DNA from: Thiothrix fructosivorans
GTDB taxonomy: Bacteria > Pseudomonadota > Gammaproteobacteria > Thiotrichales > Thiotrichaceae
DNA: 64,000 bases
Assembly: GCF_017349355.1 (NCBI RefSeq)
Contig: NZ_JAFMPM010000008.1
Location: forward strand, 1,302,001 to 1,366,000
Direction: 5' to 3'
Positions 16,002-23,471 of the stretch are shown piece after piece (within the stretch, counting starts at the first letter, position 1; every line of letters begins with the position of its first letter). The translations under genes and the position numbers were made by a program. The notes beneath the pieces are model-generated. The model did no database searches. It was not told where the DNA came from and saw only the letters and a list, made by a program, of their open reading frames with translations.

Positions 16002-17033
16002 ATGGAAAGCACACAAAGAAAAGCCCCTAGTGTTACCAGCACCAGAGGCAATTCGAGAATCAACGATTTGAACACTGATTATAATCCAAAAGCCGAAAAA
16101 CTGCCATTAAGCACAGGTGATATTATCGCCAATTTCCGCCAAGCGGTGCTAGACAATATCGGCTATGCCCCTAGCGTTATCAAGCTATCCGGCAAAATGG
16201 AACGCTTTGCCAGCAACAGCAAAAAAGGCGACGTTTCCGGCTGGTACGTCCTGCACTTGCACGGTGATTATGCCGTGGGCGCGTTTGGTTGCTGGCGTTC
16301 TGGCATCAAGCAAACGTGGCACAGTGCCAGCGGCTCACAACGCCTTTCTGATGCAGAGTGGGTGCAACTCCGCAAACTGATAGCCGCCGAACGTGCCAAG
16401 ACAGCAGCAGAGCAAGCCGCGAAAGCAGAGCAAGCCCAACGCCAAGCCGTGGCGCTGTGGCAATCCAGCCAACCCGCTGACCCGCAACACCCGTACTTGA
16501 TGCGCAAGCGGGTAGGGGCGCACGGCATCCGCCAAAAAGGCCACTGGTTGCTGATTCCCCTATGTGATCTTGACGGCCTGCTATGCGGCATCCAAACCAT
16601 TGACCCTGACGGAAAAAAACACTTTCCCAAAGGCACAGCTAAACACGGGCATTTCTGCCTAGTTGGGGAAAACCTGACCCATCCACACGGCGTTTACATT
16701 TGCGAAGGTTACGCCACCGCTGCCAGCCTGCATGAAGTCTACGGCCTGCCCGTACTGTCTGCCTTTGATGCGGGAAACCTGCTACCTGTTGCCACCGCAT
16801 ACCGGGAGCGTTTCCCCCATGTTCCCCTGACCCTTTGCGCGGACAATGACCGCGACCACACCAGCACGGGCTATATGATCGGCTTAACCAAAGCGCGGGA
16901 AGTGGTTGCCACTTTGCCGAATGTGGGCTTGATCGTGCCAGAATTCCCCGACAATGCGCCGCTGAACCTCTCCGATTTTAACGATTTGACGGTATTGCTC
17001 ACCAGCAACACCGAGAAGGACATTACCCCATGA
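16002..17033 (+). CDS. TOPRIM-domain primase-like protein
   Basis: 343 residues. The C-terminal half is a TOPRIM nucleotidyl-transferase domain with the acidic residues visible in ICEGYATAAS and CADNDRD. The N-terminal part includes GWYVLHLHGDYAVGAFGCWRSG, typical of plasmid and P4-type primases. It probably primes replication of the excised island together with the downstream helicase, whose start overlaps its stop by 4 nt. Confidence 0.88.
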   Translation: MESTQRKAPSVTSTRGNSRINDLNTDYNPKAEKLPLSTGDIIANFRQAVLDNIGYAPSVIKLSGKMERFASNSKKGDVSGWYVLHLHGDYAVGAFGCWRSGIKQTWHSASGSQRLSDAEWVQLRKLIAAERAKTAAEQAAKAEQAQRQAVALWQSSQPADPQHPYLMRKRVGAHGIRQKGHWLLIPLCDLDGLLCGIQTIDPDGKKHFPKGTAKHGHFCLVGENLTHPHGVYICEGYATAASLHEVYGLPVLSAFDAGNLLPVATAYRERFPHVPLTLCADNDRDHTSTGYMIGLTKAREVVATLPNVGLIVPEFPDNAPLNLSDFNDLTVLLTSNTEKDITP

Positions 17034-18613
17034 CTACCGCAACCCCCCACAACACCCACAAACCCACCTTGGCAGTCGTGAGCAGCTTCGTGCGTACCGA
17101 AAAGCCTGTTAGCTGCGGATGGGAAAACCCCGAACCCATTACCCCATCCGGCAGCGATAGCGCAAAATACCCCATTCACGCATTACCCGGCATTGTTGGG
17201 GCCGCTGTGCGTGAAGTGGTGGAAATCGTCAAATGCCCCCCGGCACTGGCGGCAAACTCTGCCTTATCCGTGTTGGCAGTCGCAGGGCAGGGCATCGCCA
17301 ATGTGCAAGCGCATATCAGCCTAAAACCTTCACCATTAAGCCTGTACCTGTTATCCATCGGCACATCCGGCGAACGCAAAACCACGGCGGATAAACACTT
17401 CTCCGACGTGCTGGATACGTGGGCGTTCCGCAAACAACAAGACATTGAACCCAACCTGATAAAAAGTCGGGCGGCGGTAACAGTCTGGAAAGCCGAAGTG
17501 GAAGGCATCAAGCAAGCCATTATCCAAGCAGGACGCAAGGGTGAAAATACCCGCGAACTCCAAGAGCGTATGGAACTGGCAGAAGCCACCCAACCCAAAG
17601 CACTACACACCCCCGATATGGTGTTTGAAGATTCCACCCCTGAATCCATCGCGTTCGACCTCGCCCACAAATGGGCTAGCGCGGGTATCTTGTCGGATGA
17701 AGCAGGCGTGGTGTTTGGTGGGCATGGCATGAAAGCCGACAACATCACTAAAAATTTAGCCGTGCTGAATAAGCTGTGGGAAGGCGGTTCACTGTCGATC
17801 AAGCGACGCGGTGACGGTGGCAGCTTCAATGTGCGCAATGTGCGCTTATCGGCAGGGCTAGCCGTGCAACCCAGCATTATCCAAAACTTTTACGAAACCA
17901 ACGGCGATATAGCCAGAGGCTCAGGGTTTGCGGCGCGTTTCCTGCTGGCATACCCCGAATCAACGCAAGGTGGGCGCTTTTTGACGCTGGATGAAATCAC
18001 CACCCAACACCCCAAGAAATCCCTAAACCTGTTCTATGCAAAATTGCATGATGTGTTGGAACGCCAGTACACCAACGCCCAAGGCGGCACACTGGAAAAC
18101 CTGCCCACCTTGCAACTATCACCCGCTGCACAGCAGGCATGGTTGAATTATTACAACGGTGTGGAAAGCGAACTGAAAGCAGGCGGGGACATGGAACATT
18201 ATCGCGACATTGCCAGCAAGTCAGCCGACAACGCGGCGCGGATTGCGGGATTGTTCCACCTGTTCAACGATGGCGACGCGTTAGACACGATCAACGGCGC
18301 AACGATGGAAGCCGCTACCCAGTTAGCCGCATGGCACTTGTACGAAGCGCGGCGATTTTTCAGTGAAATAGCCGTACCCACTGACCTTTCCAACGCCATT
18401 AAGCTGGACAGTTGGCTAATCCAGTATTGCCGTAACAATCACACCGACCACGTAGGCAAGCGTGAAACGCGCCAACTTGCCCCCAATCGCCTACGCAATA
18501 GCCAAGAGCTAGACAAGGCGTTAGAAGAATTGGAAGGGTTAAGCCGTATCCGCATCATGACCGAAGGTCGAAAAGAGTTCATCGAAGTTAACCCCGCATT
18601 GTTGGGAGGGTAG
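17030..18613 (+). CDS. DUF3987 (YfjI-like) helicase/ATPase
   Basis: 527 residues with a Walker A motif GTSGERKT at about residue 112 and an ATPase core (GILSDEAGVVFGGHGM as probable Walker B region). DUF3987 proteins accompany TOPRIM primases in plasmids and integrative elements and are thought to be replicative helicases. The C-terminal winged-helix-like segment (LDKALEELEGLSRIRIM) may bind the iteron arrays found just downstream; that link is inference. Confidence 0.85.
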   Translation: MTTATPHNTHKPTLAVVSSFVRTEKPVSCGWENPEPITPSGSDSAKYPIHALPGIVGAAVREVVEIVKCPPALAANSALSVLAVAGQGIANVQAHISLKPSPLSLYLLSIGTSGERKTTADKHFSDVLDTWAFRKQQDIEPNLIKSRAAVTVWKAEVEGIKQAIIQAGRKGENTRELQERMELAEATQPKALHTPDMVFEDSTPESIAFDLAHKWASAGILSDEAGVVFGGHGMKADNITKNLAVLNKLWEGGSLSIKRRGDGGSFNVRNVRLSAGLAVQPSIIQNFYETNGDIARGSGFAARFLLAYPESTQGGRFLTLDEITTQHPKKSLNLFYAKLHDVLERQYTNAQGGTLENLPTLQLSPAAQQAWLNYYNGVESELKAGGDMEHYRDIASKSADNAARIAGLFHLFNDGDALDTINGATMEAATQLAAWHLYEARRFFSEIAVPTDLSNAIKLDSWLIQYCRNNHTDHVGKRETRQLAPNRLRNSQELDKALEELEGLSRIRIMTEGRKEFIEVNPALLGG

Positions 18614-18616
18614 GCT

Positions 18617-18835
18617 ATGGCACTGCGTGATTCACTGGCATGGAATACCCCCACCAATAGACCTGCCACCCAGCCACCCCCGCAAGGTGTCAAGCGTTTG
18701 CGTGACTGGTTGGCATGGGATACCCCACCACAACCCGACCTCGAAGCACTGGCAGAACGGGCGGCAATTATGGAGCATGACGGCGGATTAACCCGCCAAG
18801 AGACAGAACGTAGGGCAAAGCAGCCCACACGCTAG
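18617..18835 (+). CDS. small hypothetical protein, last gene of island operon
   Basis: 72 residues with a repeated RDSLAWNTP/RDWLAWDTP element and a C-terminal helix ALAERAAIMEHDGGLTRQETERRA of a kind often encoded after replication genes on mobile elements. It begins 3 nt after the helicase stop. Function unknown. Confidence 0.6.
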   Translation: MALRDSLAWNTPTNRPATQPPPQGVKRLRDWLAWDTPPQPDLEALAERAAIMEHDGGLTRQETERRAKQPTR

Positions 18836-18861
18836 GGCAGCAGAACCCAACACCACACAAC

Positions 18862-18886
18862 GAGCCGGGGAAACCCGGTTTTTTTG
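18862..18886 (+). terminator. terminator of the island replication operon
   Basis: GCCGGG and CCCGG arms around GAAA, followed by a run of T, 27 nt after the last stop. The downstream TTTTTTTGTGCCTG matches that of the integrase terminator at 4661-4674. Confidence 0.75.
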
Positions 18887-18897
18887 TGCCTGTTTTC

Positions 18898-19178
18898 CGA
18901 AGTGTAGCAAGTGTAGCAACTGTAGCAGTAGCAATTGCTACGGCTGGCACAACCAAAGGGTAGGGCGTAGCAACGTAAAATCAAGCACTTACTGATTCAT
19001 GACTGCGAAGTGTAGCAAGTGTAGCAACTGTAGCAGTAGCAATTGCTACGGCTGGCACAACCAAAGGGTAGGGCGTAGCAACGTAAAATCAAGCACTTAC
19101 CGATTAATGGCGGCGAAGTGTAGCAAGTGTAGCAACTGTAGCAGTAGCAATTGCTACGGCTGGCACAACCAAGGGGCA
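18898..19178 (+). repeat. tandem 108-bp repeats with iteron core
   Basis: Units start at 18898 and 19006 (108 bp each, almost identical), followed by a third partial unit from 19114. Each begins with the 44-bp core: GTAGCAA/GTAGCAG elements at 8-9 bp steps ending in the palindrome GTAGCAATTGCTAC. The same core occurs inverted at 4870-4913. The position directly after primase and helicase fits a replication origin or cis-required region like ori/crr of phage P4, or integrase arm sites. Confidence 0.85.
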
Positions 19179-19311
19179 GGGATGGAAGGAGCGGGTAATC
19201 TGGTGCTATTATTGGTTAAGTGTCCGTATATTTGGCTATATGGTGATTATTTTTGTTTAGTAAAATTGTTAAAGAACAACTGTTTATGATGGCTTTTAAG
19301 TTGGTATCGTC

Positions 19312-19384
19312 CCAATTCATTGATTCATGTTGTATCATGATGACCCAAAAGCCCTTACAGGCAGCAATCTGTAAGGGCTTTTGT
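19312..19384 (+). repeat. island end (attR)
   Basis: Exact repeat of 3192-3264, including the hairpin terminator. It is preceded by TATCGTCC (19305-19312), a remnant of the tRNA-Pro 3' end lacking GACC. Confidence 0.85.
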
Positions 19385-19511
19385 CGTTTCTGCGTAGCAG
19401 TGGTTATGCACTACAACAATATAATAAAGCAAATTCGACAGGCTGATTGGAATTGTTAGCAATACGACAAAGCATGACGCATTTTTTTTGAAAAATATTC
19501 ATATTTTTTAG

Positions 19512-19526
19512 TGGCATGACTTTTGC
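19512..19526 (+). promoter_or_regulatory. sigma-54 type promoter for modABC
   Basis: TGGCATG-ACTT-TTGC matches the -24/-12 consensus TGGCAYR-N4-TTGC at every specified base, with exact spacing, about 49 nt upstream of the modA ATG. An A/T-rich segment lies just upstream, suitable for IHF bending. No enhancer-binding site was identified. Confidence 0.65.
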
Positions 19527-19574
19527 CTCATCGTTTCCGTTTGATACCTAGCAACGTTGTAAAAGGAATCCTCC

Positions 19575-20348
19575 ATGAAACTGTTTAAAACCCTTGGTTT
19601 GGCTATCACTTTGTCGTTCAGCGTAGCCACCGCTTGGGCGGAAGATGTACCCGTCGCCGTTGCCGCTAACTTCACTAAACCGATGGAAAAGATTGCCGCC
19701 GATTTTGAGAAAGCCACTGGCAACAAAGCCGTATTGTCTTTTGGTGCGACCGGCAAATTTGTTGAACAAATCAAGAACGGTGCGCCTTTCCAGATTCTCG
19801 TTTCTGCTGACCAGAAAAGCCCGATCAAGCTGGAGAAGGAAGCGCTCGCTGTTCTCGGCACACGTTACACTTACGCCATTGGCAAGCTGGTGTTATGGTC
19901 CGCCAAACCACAATTTGTGGATGACAAGGGGCTTATCCTGAAAACCAACCGCGATTTTGAACACATCGCCATCGCTGATCCCAAGGTTGCTCCCTATGGC
20001 AAGGCAGCCATGCAAGTGATGGAGAAAATGGGGGTGCTGGATACCCTGAAACCGAAAATGGTGCAAGGTGAGAGCATTGGTCAGACCAAGGAGTTTGTCG
20101 CCAGCGGTAATGCCGAACTGGGCTTTGTTGCGCTGTCGCAAGTTATCAAGGAAACGACAGGTTCGAGCTGGATGATTCCCCAAGATTTATACAGCCCCTT
20201 GTATCAGGATGTTATCCTGCTCAAAACCGGCGATAGCAGTGCCGCCGCCAAAGCGTTGCTGGATTATCTGCGCAGTGATGCAGCTTTGGCTGTGATCAAA
20301 GACTACGGCTACGACCTGCCAGACTGGGCAAAGACTGATGCTAAATGA
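19575..20348 (+). CDS. modA: molybdate ABC transporter, periplasmic binding protein
   Basis: 257 residues with a cleavable signal peptide ([22 protein letters not shown]). The mature part has the ModA hallmarks [56 protein letters not shown] and a final [18 protein letters not shown]. It captures molybdate for ModBC. An AAGGAA site precedes the ATG, and the stop lies 11 nt inside modB. Molybdenum is required by NarG, encoded further along, and for MoaA-dependent cofactor synthesis. Confidence 0.96.
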   Translation: MKLFKTLGLAITLSFSVATAWAEDVPVAVAANFTKPMEKIAADFEKATGNKAVLSFGATGKFVEQIKNGAPFQILVSADQKSPIKLEKEALAVLGTRYTYAIGKLVLWSAKPQFVDDKGLILKTNRDFEHIAIADPKVAPYGKAAMQVMEKMGVLDTLKPKMVQGESIGQTKEFVASGNAELGFVALSQVIKETTGSSWMIPQDLYSPLYQDVILLKTGDSSAAAKALLDYLRSDAALAVIKDYGYDLPDWAKTDAK

Positions 20349-21015
20349 CGAAGATTTCGGTGCAATCCTGCTAACCCTGCAACTGGCGAGTCTGGTGACA
20401 GTCATCCTGCTGTTGCTGGGTACGCCTATCGCGTGGTGGCTGGCGCACGCCCGTTCACGCTGGAAAGGCATTATTGGCGCGGTGGTCGCTCTGCCGCTGG
20501 TATTACCGCCAGCGGTGCTGGGTTTTTACCTGCTGGTGCTGATGGGGCCGCACGGCGCGGTTGGGCAAGTCACTAAGGCGCTGGGGCTGGGGACGCTGCC
20601 GTTCACCTTCGGCGGGTTGGTGGTGGCTTCAGTGATCTATTCGCTGCCGTTCGTGGTGCAACCGTTGCAGAATGCGTTTGAAGCGATTGGCTCACGTCCG
20701 CTGGAAGTGGCTGCTACCTTACGCGCCAGTCCGCTGGATACATTTTTCAGTGTGGTTGTGCCGCTGGCACGCTCCGGTTTTTTGACCGCTGCGATTTTGG
20801 GATTTGCGCACACCATCGGTGAATTCGGCGTGGTGTTAATGGTCGGCGGCAATATTCCCGGCAAAACCCAAGTGATTTCCATGCAAATTTTCAACCATGT
20901 TGAAACGGGCGAATACGCACAGGCGCATTGGCTCTCTGGCGGGATGCTGGTGTTTTCGTTCGTGGTGCTGTTGATGCTCTACACCTTGACACCGAATCCG
21001 TGGAGGAAACGCTAA
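20338..21015 (+). CDS. modB: molybdate ABC transporter, permease
   Basis: 225 residues with five to six membrane helices and the EAA-type loop contacting the ATPase ([26 protein letters not shown]). [22 protein letters not shown] is characteristic of ModB. The length is normal. The start overlaps modA by 11 nt, and modC begins one base after its stop. Confidence 0.95.
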   Translation: MLNDEDFGAILLTLQLASLVTVILLLLGTPIAWWLAHARSRWKGIIGAVVALPLVLPPAVLGFYLLVLMGPHGAVGQVTKALGLGTLPFTFGGLVVASVIYSLPFVVQPLQNAFEAIGSRPLEVAATLRASPLDTFFSVVVPLARSGFLTAAILGFAHTIGEFGVVLMVGGNIPGKTQVISMQIFNHVETGEYAQAHWLSGGMLVFSFVVLLMLYTLTPNPWRKR

Positions 21016-21016
21016 A

Positions 21017-22093
21017 GTGGCAAATATCGAAGCGCAGTTCCGCCTGCCATTTCCCGATTTCACGCTGGAGGTTGACCTGCAATTGCCCGCTAAAGGCGTG
21101 ACGGCGTTGTTTGGGCATTCCGGTTCGGGTAAGACGACGTTATTGCGCTGCATCGCTGGCTTGGAATGCGCCCCGCAAGGCTTCCTGCGTGTCAACGGCA
21201 AGCTGTGGCAGGACAGTAAGCAGGACGTGTTCCTGCCTACCCACCAGCGCCCATTGGGTTATGTGTTTCAGGAAGCCAGCCTATTTCCACATTTGAATGT
21301 GCGTAAAAATCTGGAATTTGGGCGCAAGCGAGTGTCTTTCCTGCGCAATCCAGCGGGGCTAGCGCAGGCGGTGGAATTGCTGGGCATCAGCCATTTGCTG
21401 GAGAGGATGCCGGATAAATTGTCTGGTGGTGAACGTCAGCGGGTCGCGATTGCCCGCGCCTTAGCGGTTAGCCCACAGGTGCTGTTGATGGACGAACCGC
21501 TCGCCGCACTCGACCTCAAACGCAAGCAGGAAATCCTGCCGTTCCTCACGCGTTTGCAGGGCGAACTCGACATTCCGATTTTGTACGTGACGCATTCGCC
21601 ACAGGAAGTCACCCAACTCGCCGATCATCTGGTCGTGCTAGAAGCGGGCAAGGTGGTGGCATCCGGCACGCTGGAAGAAACCCTGACGCAATTGGATTCG
21701 CCGCTGGCGCAAGGCAAACAGGCAGCCACCGTGTTGCAAGTGACGGTCTGCGGGCATGAGCCGGAATTCCACCTCAGTCAGGTGCAATTTGCGGGCGGGG
21801 TATTGAGTTTGCCTTACCAGCAGGCAGCGGCTGTCGGTACGGCTTTGCGGCTGCGAGTGTATGCGCGTGATGTCAGCATTACTCTCCAACAACCGGAACA
21901 AACCAGCATCCTCAACGTGCTACCTGCTACGATTACTGGCATGGCACATGATGCCGCCGGGCGTACTATGGTGCGGCTGAACATGGGTGGCGTGCCGCTG
22001 CTGTCGCACATCACCCGCAAATCCGCCAGTGTACTGGGCTTGGAAAAAGGGATGCAGGTATTCGCGCAAATCAAAGCGACGGCGATTTTGTAG
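21017..22093 (+). CDS. modC: molybdate ABC transporter, ATP-binding protein
   Basis: 358 residues. Walker A GHSGSGKTT, Q-loop GYVFQEASLFPHL, signature LSGGERQRVAIARAL, Walker B VLLMDEPLAALD and H-loop YVTHSPQEV are complete. The C-terminal about 65 residues form a TOBE/Mop molybdate-sensing domain (ATITGMAHDAAGRTMVRLN). A GTG start is used with a GAGGA site at 21003. Confidence 0.96.
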   Translation: MANIEAQFRLPFPDFTLEVDLQLPAKGVTALFGHSGSGKTTLLRCIAGLECAPQGFLRVNGKLWQDSKQDVFLPTHQRPLGYVFQEASLFPHLNVRKNLEFGRKRVSFLRNPAGLAQAVELLGISHLLERMPDKLSGGERQRVAIARALAVSPQVLLMDEPLAALDLKRKQEILPFLTRLQGELDIPILYVTHSPQEVTQLADHLVVLEAGKVVASGTLEETLTQLDSPLAQGKQAATVLQVTVCGHEPEFHLSQVQFAGGVLSLPYQQAAAVGTALRLRVYARDVSITLQQPEQTSILNVLPATITGMAHDAAGRTMVRLNMGGVPLLSHITRKSASVLGLEKGMQVFAQIKATAIL

Positions 22094-22095
22094 GT

Positions 22096-23409
22096 TTAGC
22101 CCTGCTCAATCACTTTCCTAAAGCGCACGATTTGTTTTTCGCGTACTTGCTGCATATCCAGATGGTAAATGTCGTAAGGGAACAGGAAGTCCATCACTCC
22201 TGAATCGAACAAGCGGCGCACTTCATATTCGTCGTGTGACGTGCCGCGCTGGTAACGGTAGTTGAGATAAGACGGATTGGTATGGATGATGAATTCCACC
22301 CGCAAGCCTCCCATCCGCGCAAAGAATTTCAGCATCTGCGTCTGATTGCTGCTGCCGACGGCGGTAGCGGTGTATTGATTGCCTGCTAACGTATCGGAAA
22401 TGTCTTCCAGAATCATGATTGAACCCGCTTTGACGGCGGCGCGGGTCAGGTGGCGCACAAAGCGTTTAACGTGGCTGACATTATCTAGCACCGCCATTAG
22501 CCCCAGCTCATCATCGACGGCAACGGCAGGATTCTTTTCATTCTTGCGTAACAGTTTCAGCACTTTGGCGGCAGAATCCTTTTTACGCACGGTGACATAC
22601 ACCGGAATTTCTTGCCCATTGACGTGAAACAGGCGGCGTTTTACCAAGGTCAGTTTCTCATTTTCGCCCACAGGGGGCAGGTGTTTGACCGTTTCAGCAT
22701 CCAGCACTTCGACGTGGGTGCAACTGAAATCTACTCCGTCATGGTGGCTGGCGAGGTAGGCAATGTCCAGTTCGCCAATCTTGAGTTGCGGACTCCACAC
22801 GTATTGGTTGAGGAAGTTCAGGAATGCGGAAAACTTGTTTTCGATGTCGGTTTCGCGTTCACGCTGATCAATTGAACCTGCCAACCCCATCAGTACCAGT
22901 TTGCGTTTTGCCTCGAAGCGGATTTTTTTGTGGTAACGGTCATCGAATACGATCAGTAGTAGATCAACCGGATTTTTGGAGGTTTCAATCTCGTTGCTGA
23001 TTTCGATGTGAGAGGTGTAGGGGGCGAGAACCTTGCTGCGTAATTGCCCGATTACCGCATCGGCGGTGTTCATGTATTCATGAATGCGCGTTTGAATTTC
23101 CGGTAGCCCACCGCTTAAGCCAAACAGGTTGCCGAGCAATTGATAGGCGCGTTGGCTGCGTTGTTCACGCAATGCCGCGTCGTTGATAAGCGCGGGAATT
23201 TCGTCGAAAGATTCAATCTCCAACAGGTCGAATAACTGGTCACGCACCGCACGGTATTTGGTCGCTTTTTGCCTATCGTGCAGCAGCGCTTTGGCACATT
23301 GCCGATTTTGCTGCGAAAACAGATGGTCAAAGGCAATCTGGTCGCGCACGGCAAACAGGCCGTCTTGCTTCATGGCGGTGAAAATGGATTTTTCGTCAAT
23401 GATGCTCAT
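22096..23409 (-). CDS. conserved protein of unknown function, faint RelA/SpoT-like resemblance
   Basis: 437 residues from the ATG of MSIIDEKSIF; the 20-residue upstream extension looks non-coding. I do not recognise it with confidence. The N-terminal half is helical. The C-terminal half contains DDELGLMAVLDNVSHVKRF, SSNQTQMLKFF, GGLRVEFIIHTNPSYLNYRY and SHDEYEVRRLFDSGVMDFLFP, which loosely recalls the beta-alpha layout of RelA/SpoT-type nucleotidyltransferases. No catalytic residues can be assigned. It is convergent with modC (3 nt apart) and divergent from hrpB. Confidence 0.6.
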   Translation of the reverse strand: MSIIDEKSIFTAMKQDGLFAVRDQIAFDHLFSQQNRQCAKALLHDRQKATKYRAVRDQLFDLLEIESFDEIPALINDAALREQRSQRAYQLLGNLFGLSGGLPEIQTRIHEYMNTADAVIGQLRSKVLAPYTSHIEISNEIETSKNPVDLLLIVFDDRYHKKIRFEAKRKLVLMGLAGSIDQRERETDIENKFSAFLNFLNQYVWSPQLKIGELDIAYLASHHDGVDFSCTHVEVLDAETVKHLPPVGENEKLTLVKRRLFHVNGQEIPVYVTVRKKDSAAKVLKLLRKNEKNPAVAVDDELGLMAVLDNVSHVKRFVRHLTRAAVKAGSIMILEDISDTLAGNQYTATAVGSSNQTQMLKFFARMGGLRVEFIIHTNPSYLNYRYQRGTSHDEYEVRRLFDSGVMDFLFPYDIYHLDMQQVREKQIVRFRKVIEQG

Positions 23410-23471
23410 GGATTCATCCGTCTGCCGAGGTTTGTGTAGGGGACTATTGTACAGCAACATTTGTACCAATT

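Larger units (their letters stand above)
3192..19384 (+). mobile_element. integrative genomic island in tRNA-Pro (P4/satellite-like, no structural genes)
   Basis: The island is bounded by a 73-bp direct repeat at 3192-3264 and 19312-19384. The left copy abuts tRNA-Pro and the integrase begins about 95 nt inside it. Cargo includes toxin-antitoxin modules, an AlpA-like regulator, TOPRIM primase and DUF3987 helicase, with repeat arrays near both ends. No capsid, portal, terminase, relaxase or type IV secretion gene is seen. It resembles a P4-like or phage-satellite element that can replicate but depends on a helper. Mobility is inferred. Confidence 0.85.

Noticed and set aside
18898-19178. Possible CRISPR array
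   Set aside because: The unit is 108 bp, head to tail, with no unique spacers, and no cas gene is present.
18999-19289. Cysteine-rich open frame (KCSKCSNCSSSNCYGWHN, repeated) resembling a small metal-binding protein
   Set aside because: It is the direct translation of the 108-bp tandem repeats, has no ribosome site, and the same DNA also occurs inverted elsewhere as a non-coding element.
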